Shown here piece by piece: positions 31,471-43,079 of a stretch of 64,000 nucleotides of DNA. The stretch spans positions 2,050,501 to 2,114,500 of the forward strand of contig JAWNZC010000322.1 in assembly GCA_035771165.1 (NCBI GenBank), in the 5' to 3' direction. The notes under the pieces are model-generated. The model ran no database searches. It saw nothing but the letters and a program-made list of their open reading frames with translations, and was not told the origin of the DNA. Each line of letters begins with the position of its first letter. Position 1 is the first letter of the stretch. A program made the position numbers and the translations under genes. This DNA comes from Paragorgia papillata (lineage: Eukaryota > Cnidaria > Anthozoa > Scleralcyonacea > Coralliidae).

Positions 31471-34400
31471 GTAAGTATACTATGAAGCGTATGTTCTAAT
31501 TCACTCATAATTCATATTTACGTGCAAATTGTTTGAGTAGGATTGCGTGCGATTGGAAACGAAACCATATAGTTCATCCCGGTGACCTTTCATTGTCAGA
31601 TTTCAATCAGATATACGACTTCGACCATATGGATGGATTTATTTTGTTTGTTGTTAAACGACTTGCATTCAACTGTATATTTTAACATACGCCTGGTTAT
31701 TAAGTACTTATACATAACTCCTGCGTGCTTGTGCATTTACTTCCATATCAGCAATGCATTATTTAATCAAATATATGATTTTTCTTATAGAGAGTTGCAT
31801 GGCTAGATCGCCTAGATGATAATATATATTAAATGTCCCGTTTTATGACTACGTACCGAAGAAAGATTTTTTCGAAAAATGATATGCTCTAGACAATTTG
31901 GCATGACAAAAAAATTAAAAACACGGCAAAAATAACCATTTCCTGAACTGTTATGTGTCAAGAAACAATGCTCTATCAAATATCCGTGGGTAATTATTTC
32001 AGCTTTAATTATCCTGGTCACGAAAACAATTTGAAGGCCAACTTACACAATAGCTGATCGGCAATATGCCAATACTTTAAATGTATGCCATCCCTCGGCA
32101 TATATACCAAACACACCAAACTGCAGACTGACGCACGCCGGTAGTGTACAATATTATTATTTAGCACACAAAGATCTATATAAACAAACTTAAAACAGAG
32201 TGTTTAGCCTGTAAGTTTAATTTATAACTGATGTTACCCAGTCCCACTAATGACTATTGACAGGTAAAAAGGTCAAGATTCGCATATTCAAACGTGTTTC
32301 CAGCCAGGATTATGTGAAATTAATATAACTTTTTCTCGCAGCCATTTAATATGGCGTGCAGCATGGGTTGTGACGTTTTCGTGCCACTATGTTTCTACTC
32401 AGGAATCAAACTAAAATATTGTTGAAATATAATCTGGAAAAGCAAATTAGATGATACCATTAACATGCTAGTATTTGTATTTTGTTTTCACCTTGCACGG
32501 CGCACATGTCGACGTAACATTTACCGTGTTTGTATACTCTGTCGTGTGATGTGCGCCAAGATTTTATATTTTCGTTCAACTCAATTTATCACTATTCCGA
32601 AAGGCGATATGAGATATTGCTGTGAGAAACCGCCCCCTCAAAGATAGCTGCTTCCTAGTCGTCATAATTCACAAATTACCACCCCTATACTGCACGACAA
32701 TCTTTAAGCTATTTCAGCTGAGAAAATCGATCGGAAAGTTTATGTAAATCAGGAGGAATTTACATCTCATTTAAACACAAATTTTCCTCGTGAATTATTA
32801 ATGATTGGATCTCGGATTGGATAACGTTAGGACTGTAACAACTCGAATCATTGACTCGCCATTCAATGGTAACCCGGACTGATTTTGACTGGTCTCTCAA
32901 CACTGAGCAATTGAACAATAACGCGACGCGACTGAATGTCTAGAATTTCAAAAGATAATTTGTTGGCTGAACCTTTATTTCATCTTTTTAAGGGCCTCTT
33001 CACTTCTCATGAGGCGAGTTATCTTGGGGGGGGGGGGGGGGGGGTAGGGTTATCCCTATCCCCCGAGATATCTCGGTGTTAGTTTATTTCCATGTTAAAA
33101 AAGTAAACCGTTCACGTGAGACCGAGATAACTCGGGGGATAGGGATAATAGAATAACCCCAAGATCAGAGTTAACCCTACCTCCATGTGAACGCTTTCAC
33201 CCGAGTTATCTCGGGGGTTAGGGTCAACTTTTGTACAATTACGCATGCGTACAATGTAAAAAACATTCTAATTTATACGCACTATTCTTGTCCACGTGCC
33301 ATTTGCGTGCGTTTAATTGTTGATGTTAGGGTATCCCTACCCCCCCAATATAACCTCCTCGAATTCCGCCCATGCGCATTTATCACGTCGTCTTAACTCC
33401 ATGCATAGTCCCTAGAAATAAATTGTCTGGAAACGCGGCCAAAGTCTTTGTTCTAGGTTTTTGTTCACGTTTGTGCACCTTATTTCACCTTAACGCTTGC
33501 TGGACACATTGTATTTTTGGTATAATGAAGCAATCAACCAATAGCATTGCTTTATAAATATTAATGAACGTAAAACAAAAGATTGTGCAGCCACCCTCAA
33601 CCTAAATTATTGTAGCTCATTGTTAACCGCTTTGATGTTCGCCGCGTCTCCAGACAATATAATTCTAGGGACTATGCCCCATGCAAAGGGCCACCGAACG
33701 GTTATATATATATATATATATAAATATATATACATTTTGTTTACACTGATCCCTGCTATATCCGCACGAATTTTACCCGCCTATAGAGCGTTTTCATCTG
33801 ACGTCACGGCGGCCATATTGGTGTAACAAAACAATGAAATGTATGTTATTCAAATATTTCGTATTGTTTCACCACCCCCATGGGGCCACCGATCACGTGA
33901 GTGAAAACGCTCTATAGGCCAGTTGCACGATGTTGCGCGCGCATCATTTTGGCGGGCCTCGTGCATAAAAACGTGGCTAATACTAAACCAAATTTAATAA
34001 AGATAGAAATAGTTCCTGATGCTAATATCTTCAGAAATTGTGAAATTTCTTTCATTTACCACATTTGTTATGCATGTAGTCCGCCAAAATTTAGCAGGCT
34101 AGCCAAAATTATGCCTCGCCAAAATTATGTTTGTGGACCGCCAAAATGATGCGTGCGTATGATCGTGCAACTCGCGTATACGTACAAATATATATATACC
34201 TCAAAAAGTAGGTACAGGCTTTGTGCCGGCCAATTCTACAATATTAATTCCACATGACCCGATTTCTTTGTTTTTATTGTTTTCATTGTTTTTACTGTTT
34301 TTATTGTTTTTATTGTTTGTTTGTTTGTTTGTTTGTTTGTTTGTTTGTTTGTTTGTTTGTTTGTTTGTTTGTTTATTTGTTTGTTTATTGTTGTTGTTGT

Positions 34401-36514
34401 TGTTGTGTTGTTTTTTTAGGGGGAATGTGGTTTGAGATGAGGATGGAGTGGATCCAATATCCCCTGGAAATCCCCACTGTGTACTTTTTACATCTTTACT
34501 CATATTATAAATTATAATAAATTTCAATAAAATCTTCTAAATGTATTAGGGACAGGTCATTATTTATAGCTGGGGTGAGGACCGAAGAGAAAATATCTTG
34601 GATCACAAAAACTGTTTAACCCCACCATTTTTAAAACAAAAAATGCTTTAACCCCACTCATTTTACTCTGGCTTAAACCAGATGAGTTAATTCATCACGG
34701 TAACATCGTCATGACAGTCAAAGTGTTAGAATCGTAGCAAGTGATTTACTGGGCGGAAACCGTAATCGCAAAATGAATATAAGAGCCCAGCTCAAAATTT
34801 TAAAATGCAATACCATAACGAAAGGAAACCATTTAAACACAAAATATATTTATTGACGTTTCGTTACTTAACCAGTAACATCTTCAGAATGTCTTAAAGA
34901 TTACATTGAATATACTTATATATAACATTAAGATGTTACGGTTAAGTAACCGAAACGTCAATAAATATATTTTGTTTTAAAATGGTTTCTTTTCGTTTTG
35001 GTATTGCATTTTAAAATTTTGAGCTGGGCTCTTATAAAGTGTTAATAAACTAATTATGGATTATATAACAATACCTGGATACCAGACCCTGGCCAAGCAG
35101 CGAGATTTTATTTGTGCATGGAGACCTATTCCTCGAAGGTCGAAGGTATGATCAAAGAAACTGAGTCGATAGCACCGACTGGATATTCAGCATGTCATGC
35201 ATCAACCTGAGAACAGGTTTGACAAGAGTGCTGTTGACAGTGGTGAAAGGAAAAGGAAAGCCAGAAGAAAAATCGTGCACAGGTTTAAGAACAAAAAAAC
35301 AAAGAAATATTAAGTCCGAGAAAGAGTACTAAGGAGTCTGAGATTTGTAGCAGCAGTGACGATGATGTTGCAATTAACATTTTGACAGATGATGAACAGT
35401 AATTTCAAACCAATTTTGGGTTAATTATGCTGTACGCCAATAAATATACACCTATAAAAATATTATGTTAATTTAACCCCACCTTTTCGGCTTTTCCTCT
35501 AGTAAATTTTCTTTTACCCTACCTCAGATCATAGTTAGTGGAGGGAGATGGTTTGGAAACTCGGCAAAACTCATTGTTCTATGTTTTTGTTCAATTTGTC
35601 TAATTTCACGGTCACTGCATGAGCATCCAATAGCAACGTTTGGGTTTAATTAGTGTAGTCATTCGTTGTCACGTGTTGTACGTCCTTTGTTCGTTGTGTA
35701 GTCCTTCGTCGTCACGTGTCCATAGAATTTCCTTTCTTCAACCAATTACCTTCCTCCAACATGAACACAATAACATGACCATTGCATAATCTTGAAAGAC
35801 AATGGAGCTTCCAAACCATCCCTCTCCACTAACTATGATCAGGTGTGCTCATTTCTTCAGTTACCCCACCATTTTCTCTTCGGCCCCCACCCCGGCCATA
35901 AATAATGATCATGAAGAAAATTCAAAAGAATGAATGTTTGATCAAGACTTACAATTCGACCTGATTTACATAAACTTTCCAATCGATTTCCTCAGCTTAA
36001 TACGTAATTTTCACCCTATGACGTCAAATTCTTTTCAATATTTCTTCTGCGTTGCCTCAAAATAACCGGCTCTCTCTACATATATTAATTAGTTGACTAT
36101 TATGTTTCAATTTTAGGTAAAATCCAAATAATATCTATGGGCAAAAACCTAATTTCAATATCTCCAAATAATAGCTCGATGTATCTGGCTGTTAATAAGG
36201 ATGGCAACATGTTTCTCACTGTAAGTAGACTGATAGTTAATCGAACCACTTAGTTTTGAGTATATATTTCCTAGCAACTTTTTCTGTTACAGAGGAGAAC
36301 CAAGGACGTCAAAATAGATCAATTCATTTTTGAAGAAAAGATGGATGACAGTTTTCATGTCGCTTACAAACTAAAAGCGTACCGCGGTAAAAGAGCCTGG
36401 TACCTATCTATTGGCGAGGACGGTGAAGTAAGAATGATACGAAGTTTACCAGGATTTGTCCAATCAAATACTCAATTTTTTCTGATACAGTTAAAAAAGC
36501 GACATTCGTTGTAA
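31242..36514 (+). CDS. fibroblast growth factor, gene 2 (184 codons, 3 exons)
   Basis: Exons 31242-31470, 36117-36220 and 36293-36514 total 555 nt, including TAA. A stop (TAA, 31236) two codons before ATG supports this start. After about 45 residues without a signal peptide, exon 1 encodes RRICRLQTRNGFFLTISKSG then EILGTK, the FGF core opening. Exon 2 is again 104 nt and ends MYLAVNKDGNMFLT. Exon 3 has FIFEEKMDDSFHVAYKLKAY, then WYLSIGEDGEVRM, TQFFLIQLKKRHSL. The exon plan is the standard three-exon FGF gene. It is quite diverged from FGF 1 outside the trefoil. AATAAA at 36537, only 23 bp after the stop, may be the poly(A) signal. Receptor binding is inferred from the family. Confidence 0.88.
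32991..33240. mobile_element. CGAGTTATCTCGGGGG element, copy 2
   Basis: GAGGCGAGTTATCTTGGGGG (33010), CCCCGAGATATCTCGG and GAGTTATCTCGGGGGTTAGG (33202) match the 18619 element. A run of about 20 G occurs at 33025-33044. Confidence 0.65.
33402..33677. mobile_element. TIR element with about 35-bp ends
   Basis: ATAGTCCCTAGAAATAAATT at 33404 is inverted at about 33675 (ATAATTCTAGGGACTAT). The arms include TGTCTGGAAACGCGGC / GCCGCGTCTCCAGACA. Confidence 0.75.
33779..33917. mobile_element. MITE (TATAGAGCGTTTTC ends), copy 1
   Basis: TATAGAGCGTTTTCATCTGA and GTGAGTGAAAACGCTCTATA are inverted. The interior has GGCGGCCATATTGGTGTA. The same family recurs at 38273-38442. Confidence 0.8.
34255..34396. 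repeat. (TTTG)n and related T-rich microsatellite
   Basis: TTTTATTG-type units, then about 18 TTTG units and a GTT run, in the FGF 2 intron. Confidence 0.95.
34779..35035. mobile_element. palindromic element with two facing GAAACGTCAATAAATA modules
   Basis: ATAAGAGCCCAGCTCAAAAT (34779) is inverted at 35035. Facing copies of a hammerhead-like unit lie inside. The minus-strand unit reads CTGAAGATGTTACT, loop, AGTAACGAAACG, with a perfect 6-bp helix II. Confidence 0.7.
35527..35840. mobile_element. nested TIR element (GATCATAGTTAGTGGAGGGA ends)
   Basis: GATCATAGTTAGTGGAGGGA at 35527 is inverted at 35840 (TCTCCACTAACTATGATC), arms about 33 bp. Confidence 0.8.
36117..36220 (+). CDS. FGF 2 exon 2, conserved 104 nt
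   Basis: Acceptor ATTTTAG, donor GTAAGT. It encodes KIQIISMGKNLISISPNNSS then MYLAVNKDGNMFLT. Confidence 0.92.
36293..36514 (+). CDS. FGF 2 terminal exon
   Basis: Acceptor CTGTTACAG, separated from exon 2 by only 72 bp. It encodes the last trefoil repeat and stops at TAA 36512-36514. Confidence 0.9.
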   Translation, partial: RRTKDVKIDQFIFEEKMDDSFHVAYKLKAYRGKRAWYLSIGEDGEVRMIRSLPGFVQSNTQFFLIQLKKRHSL

Positions 36515-36542
36515 CCCCGAGGTTACAATAGAGAATAATAAA

Positions 36543-37786
36543 GTAATTATTGCCTTAGAAAGTGGCTGAAGTAGTGAAGTAATAATTATTGTTAAATTAT
36601 AATTAAAAGCAAGGCGAAAGCATTAAAAAGGTTCATCTTTTAGTGTAAAAACTAGAGCGTCTTGTAAAAGAAAGTTGAAATTACGTTCTTTTCAGATGTA
36701 AGTTAATACTTTTCAGATTAAACTTGTTGTTCCTACTTGTTGTTATAGACTTATAGTCAGTTTTAGCTTGCTTTTGAAATCCAAAACGTATATTTGAAGT
36801 GAACATTCCGAACTTACGTTGCAATGCTCAGAACTACATTGCGAGGTAGATACAAATTTAAGTCGGCAATTTGTTTCTGTTTAACCAAGTATCTATTATT
36901 CTTCATTTCCATCAAACACTATACAACAAATAATTTTCTACTCCGTGATTTCGCCAAAGGCATTCAATTCAAAGCTTATTAAATTCGAACTTCACTGAAT
37001 GAACCTCCGAACTTCCTAGTTCCCAACCTTCCAACAAATGTAACGAATTTCAATGGATGTGTACACGATGACCAATAACGATGACGATGACCACACACAA
37101 AAATTAAAAGTTGTGAATATTGAAGCCAAAAGTGACTTTCGAATTCAACAGAGTACTGACTTAACGTACTCATGCAGCTGTACCATTTCTACTTCAAGTT
37201 TCTTAAAACAAAATATTTGTGCACGGAAAATCAAATCTCAGCTCTTTATACCAAAAGTGAATATATTTATTGGCTTTACAATAATTTCAAAAAGTTTTTT
37301 TCAATGTTACCATGGCAACGGGGCCCCTTAACAGCTGTTAAAATACTAATACACATAAAATCTGTAGTGCTGTGGTTCATAAAGAGAGTTCACACAACTA
37401 GGTTTTTGGGGACCTGTGGGGTAGATTTTCGTCGGAAAAGGTCCTAGAAAGTTATCCTTATACTGGCAACATGTCGGAATCAATATGAACTTCATGGCTG
37501 ACTGCATGGATTGCGATTTGTAGACGCAGTTCTCTACTGATACAGTTTGATACAATTGTATATAGACTGACGCAGTTTGATATCGCTACTCGCTTTAATT
37601 AATTTGTTTATACTGTATACTGGGGTCTGGGAGTTCTACTTATCCATTTCATAAAGTTCGAAGATCTGCCGGTTGCGTTGAAAGTCCTGGTTGAGCCGAG
37701 ATTATCTCTCTAACTTAGACCGGGAGACGGAAAAGTGCCCGCGTTGAATTTAAATGTTTTGAATTTGAAAATGTAGATATCAATAA
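36543..37786. other. downstream of FGF 2, nothing recognised
   Basis: Short overlapping ORFs at 37053-37447 have no recognisable domain or splice support. Confidence 0.4.
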
Positions 37787-37794
37787 CCATTACA

Positions 37795-37862
37795 GTAGCC
37801 TGCGTGCAGACGCTTGTATTTCCGGCCAAGCTCCGGAAATACAAGCGTCTGCACGCAGGCTA
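37795..37862. mobile_element. 68-bp hairpin hAT-type MITE with 8-bp duplication
   Basis: TAGCCTGCGTGCAGACGCTT and AAGCGTCTGCACGCAGGCTA form about 30-bp perfect arms with a 7-bp loop. CCATTACA flanks it at 37787-37794 and 37863-37870. An 8-bp duplication and TAG...CTA ends fit hAT elements. Confidence 0.85.
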
Positions 37863-38258
37863 CCATTACAATTGCCAAAATCATGTTGCTAAAAGTAGAC
37901 AATTCTGTGTCGATATTTAGACGTGAAGATAACGTCTAAATATTGCGTAAGTGCATGCCAAGAACTCATGTCTATAATTAAATGCCGTACATGTGGATTG
38001 AGCCAAGAGAGCATAATGGTGAGAGGGGGGTGTAAATAAGCATAATTACTAAGTTATTTTTAGACCGCGTATAACTCTCGTAACCTGTCGAGCAGGTTTG
38101 TCGCTGTCGAGCAGGTTTGTCGATTGACGTTAGTTGTCTCTATTTGCTAATGTTAATATAATATATTACGCAAGCGTTTTAGGAAAGATAAAACTCCTTT
38201 TGATCAAAAGATAAAATGTTCCGGCTCGAAATGCAATTCTTCTACAAAACGTACAGTA

Positions 38259-38579
38259 TAGCTGGTTTTCCACTATAGAGCGTTTTCATCTGACGTCACG
38301 GCGGCCATATTGGTGTACCAAAACAATGAAATGGCGGCCATATTGGTGTACGGTATGGGAATTAGCTCTTTCTTATTCAAATATTTCGTATTGTTTCACC
38401 ACTCCAATGGGGCCACCGATCACGCGAGTGAAAACGCTCTACAAGAGTAAAATATCGCGCGATCGACGTTTTTCTTTTGTCTTGTGAGTTTCCATGTGGA
38501 ACGAAGTAGAAAAATATTCAATTTGTACAATAGAAAAGTAGAGCGCACGACATTTTACGCCTAGTGGAAATCCAGCTTA
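38259..38579. mobile_element. nested MITEs (outer AGCTGGTTTTCCACTA, inner TATAGAGCG copy 2)
   Basis: The outer ends AGCTGGTTTTCCACTA (38260) and TAGTGGAAATCCAGCT (about 38563-38578) are inverted. The inner MITE (38273-38442) starts within 15 bp of the outer left end and shows an internal duplication of AATGGCGGCCATATTGGTGT. Confidence 0.75.
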
Positions 38580-39159
38580 AGACTTCCTTGGAATATCACA
38601 ATGGGTGTGGCATGTTACGAGTATCGTATAATGATTGGTTATTGCTGATCTAAAAATAATTTAAGAAGAATTAAGATAGAACTAAGTATAATATTTTTAT
38701 CATTATTAGTCAATAGACTCGGCTAACTTGGCTTTTTAATTTATAGATTTAACCGATAGTTTTTATGTGATAAGTTTTCTTATTTTGATAGAATTTCCAT
38801 TGGCTTGGATTATATACAAGCAAACGTTATTTTATTCGTAGTTTATTTAAGAATATTAAAATTAAAATAGTTTGTTTAAAAACACGGACATGTGTGTTTT
38901 TCTGTGTTTCGTGAAGACAGGAGGAAGAGTATAATTTGTATTTTTTTTTAAGTGGGAGGAGGGGGGGAGAGGTTAACTCATCTAATAGGTCTCCCAATGC
39001 CCCATAGCCATAACGAATTGAATCGTGTGGATTAACCAATTTATAAAATTTACGTATAAAATGTAATATTAAACGCAAAATTTGCATTATGTAAGTGATA
39101 GTTAAAATATTCGCGTCCGATCTTTATGGGCATCTACAATGGCTCGCCGAATAACTTAC

Positions 39160-42100
39160 TTATCAAATTCTAAGTGTAAATGATGAACACTTTGTTTAAG
39201 AGTCGTAGGAAAGGTTAGATAAGATCATTTACAGTCAGAAAAAGCTCAATTTGAGGCACTAGTGCCTATTAACTTTGATAAGTTAATATGTTTTATGTTT
39301 TAAAACGTGGCTTTTTTAAGGCCAGGACGTGTTTCTACAACAACCATGTGGCAACCTAGTCAACCTGACGAAGCTTCAGTTGGTCGGTATTCATCCTAAT
39401 CCTGGTCCTTCTGGATATAACACTAAACATACTGATGGTTTGAAGACCATGTATATGAATTCTCGTAGTCTTAAAGCTTTGGTGGACGATAACAACGTGC
39501 AAGGCAGTAAGATAAGTAAACTGGTATTATTTCAAAACCTGGTTTATGCGGAACAATTTGATATCGTATGTGTGTGAAACTTGGCTTAACGAGGGCGTTT
39601 TAGATAATGAAATTCTCCAAGGCTATACTATATATCGAAACGATCGTTTGAGCAATAGAGGTGGCGGAGTTCTAGTTGCTATTAAAACTGACCTTCGCTC
39701 TATCAGAAGAAATCATCTCGAGGGAACAAATTGCGAACAAGTCATGGTTGAAGTTTTCCCTTTGGGCCGCCCTAAGCTGATCATTGGTGTATTTTATTGA
39801 CCGCCTAATGACAATATAGACTCTCTTTTAGACTTGCGTTCAAGCCTTGATAAATTAGATGAATCTTGTCGATTTATTCTTGTCGGAGATTTTAATTTAC
39901 CTAAAATTGATTGGTCCCACGACTATCCTTCACCGTCATCAAATAATAATCAAAACGAAGAACTATTTTGTGAAATTGTAGCTGACAACTTTCTTGGTGA
40001 CTTGGTTGCTGGCCCTACCCACATACAAGGCAACAAGCTTGATTGTGTTCTTTGCAATCATACAAGCATTATATCGAATGTGACTTGTTCTCAGCCACAT
40101 AACATCTTCCCTACAGACCATTATTTAATCAACTTCGAGATAAATATGCGTTGTAATAGAGCTAAACCAGTTAAACGTATTGTTTATGATTACAAGAACG
40201 CTTACTTTTCTGGCCTTCGTACATATCTTAACTATGTTCCCTTTGATCTAGTAATATCGGAAAACTCGGACATAAACGAATGCTGGCAAAACTGGAAAGA
40301 TTTGTTTTTAACCTCTGTTGAGGAATTTGTGCCCAAGAAAACTGTCTCAGATAAGAACACACCTCCCTGGATCGACCGTGAAGTAAAATATCTTATCAAA
40401 AAGAAATATACGGCATTGCGCCGCTATCGTTTAAATCAAACACAGCAACGTAAAGAAAATCTTCGGCGATTAACTCAAGAAGTTAAGGATATGATAAAAC
40501 GTAAACATGAGGACTACTTAGCAAAGATTAAACACTCTTTTGTGGATAATCCAGTGCACAAGAAGGATTCGCGAGAGAATGTGTCTAATTATAGACCCAT
40601 GCATATCCCTTCTGAGTATTATTTCAAAAGTAATGGAACGCTGAATTCATAACCGGATTTACCCAATTCTCTCTACATTAATAAACAAAACTCAACATGG
40701 CTTTTTAAAGAATCGATCATGTGTTACCCAATTACTGTCTGTATTGCATGATATTGGGAAAAATCTGGACAACAACAAACAAGTAGACATGATCTATCTA
40801 GACTTCTCTAAGGCCTTTGATTCCGTCGATCACGCGATTCTCTTTCAAAAGCTTCATGCGCATGGACTGAGAGGTTCTATATTGCTTTGGTTTAAGGATT
40901 ATTTAACTGATAGATTCCAGCGTGTGGTGCTAGAAAACGTCGCTTCCGAATGGTCCCCTGTGACCTCTGGCGTCCCTCAAGGGAGTATTTTAGGGCCATT
41001 GCTATTTACTGTTTTATTAACACTTTGCCTGATTCTTTATCTCCCGGATCGAAAGCTGCTCTCTACGCGGATGATTCCAAAGTACATCGACCTATAATAT
41101 CGTCGATTGACTCTATGGCCCTACAACAAGACCTGAATAACCTTGAAGTTTGGAGCAATAAAAACAGTCTCCAATTTAATTCATCTAAATGTAAAATCCT
41201 TACAGTTACAAGAAAGAAAAATCCCAGTATATTTCCATATAAGTTGTCTGGTAACGATCTTATTCGCTGCAATGAAGAAAAAGATCTGGGGATAACAATA
41301 ACTTATAATCTCAAGTGGGATTCTCATATTATGCGAATTCGATCTACTGCAAATAAATGCCTGGGTCTCCTGAAACGGACCTGTTATGATTTAACTGATA
41401 CACGAGTTAGGAGAACTTTGTATCTATTACTAGTTAAATCGCAACTAAGTTATGGTTCTCAAGTATGGTCCCCTGAAACTGCTACGTTGAAGAAGAGAAT
41501 TGAAGGTGTACAAAGACGTGCATCGCTGTGGATTTTAAGACTTAAACGTGGAGATTTATCTTATGTGTATCGCTTAAAGAACCTAGACCTCCTGCCTCTT
41601 GCTTATGATAGAGAGATCAAAGATTTGACTTTTTATTATAAATGTAGATGTGGTCTAATTGACCTTGATACAGAAATTTTTACACCTATTGTCTGTAGTC
41701 GAACAAGACGGGGCTCGTCATGTACTTGCAGACCCCTTTCTGCAAAACCAGCACCTTTAAATCATCGTATTTTAACAGAATTGTAAATCTATGGTACTTT
41801 ATTCTTAAGATAGCTCCACCTAGTACATTTCTAACTCTTAGTAGCTTTAAAACATTTCTGTATAAGACTTACAAGGAACTTTTGATAACAATATTTGATC
41901 CTGACTTACCCTGCACTTATTCTTTGTGTAGGACGTGTCCTTGTCATACCTAATTTTATCTATTTAAATGTTTGTAATATTTAATAGTTTGTATATTTTT
42001 AGTTTTGGCTGACACCTTGCATGGGACTTGTCCCGTTCGTGTCAAGCCTTATTTGGTAAATTACTGAATTAAAGTTGTTAAACTAAAACCTTGATGTTTG

Positions 42101-42198
42101 ATTAATCAATGTTTTATCCGTATTTAAAGATGCTCATTAAACATTCATTTCTTTTGAATTTTCGTCATGAATTATTAATGAATTTGATAAGTACTATT
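39160..42198. mobile_element. ACTTATCAAATTC MITE, copy 2, split by the LINE
   Basis: The left half 39160-39300 matches 10220-10370. The right half 42085-42198 matches 10390-10480, ending GAATTATTAATGAATTTGAT. The LINE fills the gap. Confidence 0.65.
39329..41953 (+). pseudogene. CR1-like LINE: endonuclease plus reverse transcriptase, decayed
   Basis: Non-LTR retrotransposon on the plus strand. GIHPNPGP (about 39390) and MNSRSL open the ORF. The APE endonuclease shows ETWLNEG, NDRLSNRGGGVLVA, GDFNLPKIDW, NKLDCVL and TDHYLINFE. The reverse transcriptase shows YLDFSKAFDSVDHAILFQKL, SGVPQGSILGPLLF and YADDSK. It is broken by frameshifts near 39570, 40620 and 41020, stops at about 39799 and 40607, and a deletion before HKKDSRENVSNYRP that removes the start of the RT. 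The C-terminal CTYSLCRTCPC lies at 41900-41950. Confidence 0.88.
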
Positions 42199-42219
42199 TA
42201 CAGAATGAGTGGCCGTTCT

Positions 42220-42560
42220 GTATTGGGGTATTCTGTATCCCGATACAGACGGACACCCATTCTGTAAATTACTTATAAAACGCCTATATTAAGTTAGCTA
42301 AAAATACATCATGTTAAGAGCTGATAAACCTTCGAGGTAAGGTTTAATTGCTACGATTATTAAATTAGTGATGTGAGCATGCGCTTTGATTTAGTATTAG
42401 TCCCATGAGGACGCTACCAGCGTACCTCACTCAAGATAGTTGAATGCAAAGTGCCTGCACACAGTACACTTGCTACAGAACTGATATCAGTGTTTGTAAA
42501 TGTGATACAGAACTGATTCTGTATCACATTTACAGACTTCTGTATCGGGGTAAACAGACA
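42220..42560. repeat. two palindromes with TACAGAA/TTCTGTA motifs
   Basis: TTTACAGAATGAGTGGCCGT and its near-inverse span 42193-42272. TGTAAATGTGATACAGAA / TTCTGTATCACATTTACA spans 42495-42533. Confidence 0.6.
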
Positions 42561-42689
42561 TTGATAAGATTGAAGTCATGAAACCTTAATTTCTTTTGAA
42601 TTTTCCTCCTGAATTATTAATGAGTTTTAGAATATATATGTATATATATATATTTATTTATTGATAAAATAACATTTTGAAAACGCAAG

Positions 42690-43016
42690 CGCCGTGTTTC
42701 TATAACTTATGGAAAACACATGGATAGAGTACACTATCCAATACGCCATCATTCTAATTAAAATTTGTACAGAAACACCATTATACGCCATCCATGGAGG
42801 GTAATGAGGATTTACGCTTTTTATTTGGATTAATTTTAACGTTTAATCTATTTTTGACGGCTTATTTTACAGTAAAGGAAATAGAAAACATTTTTTCCGG
42901 TGTTCCTATAGAGTTATTGAAACACTTGTGGAAGTTTGAAAGAACTCGAAATAGTGTAATTTCACTAATTTCTCCCAAACTTCCCCTCGTGTTTCTATAA
43001 TTCTATAGAAACACGG
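42690..43016. mobile_element. TIR element (CCGTGTTTCTATAA ends)
   Basis: GCCGTGTTTCTATAACTTAT (42691) has its inverse near 43014 (TCTATAGAAACACGG), with a second motif copy at 42987 (CTCGTGTTTCTATAATTC). Confidence 0.5.
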
Positions 43017-43079
43017 AAAATATTTTCTTGAGAAGCGTCTATGCTTAACACAAATCACAACCTTTTTTGTGACAAATAG

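Larger units (their letters stand above)
34555..35910. mobile_element. DNA transposon relic with about 38-bp TIRs and two nested elements
   Basis: GGTCATTATTTATAGCTGGG (34555) is inverted at 35910 (CCCGGCCATAAATAATGATC), with CCGAAGAGAAAAT at the inner end of both arms. A Lys/Arg-rich then acidic coding relic is visible at 35220-35402. Two other inverted-repeat elements sit within (34779-35035 and 35527-35840). Superfamily not assigned. Confidence 0.65.

Noticed and set aside
34201..34527. ORFs with Cys-Leu-Phe-Val or Asn-Lys-Gln-Thr repeats
   Set aside because: They are translations of the TTTG microsatellite.
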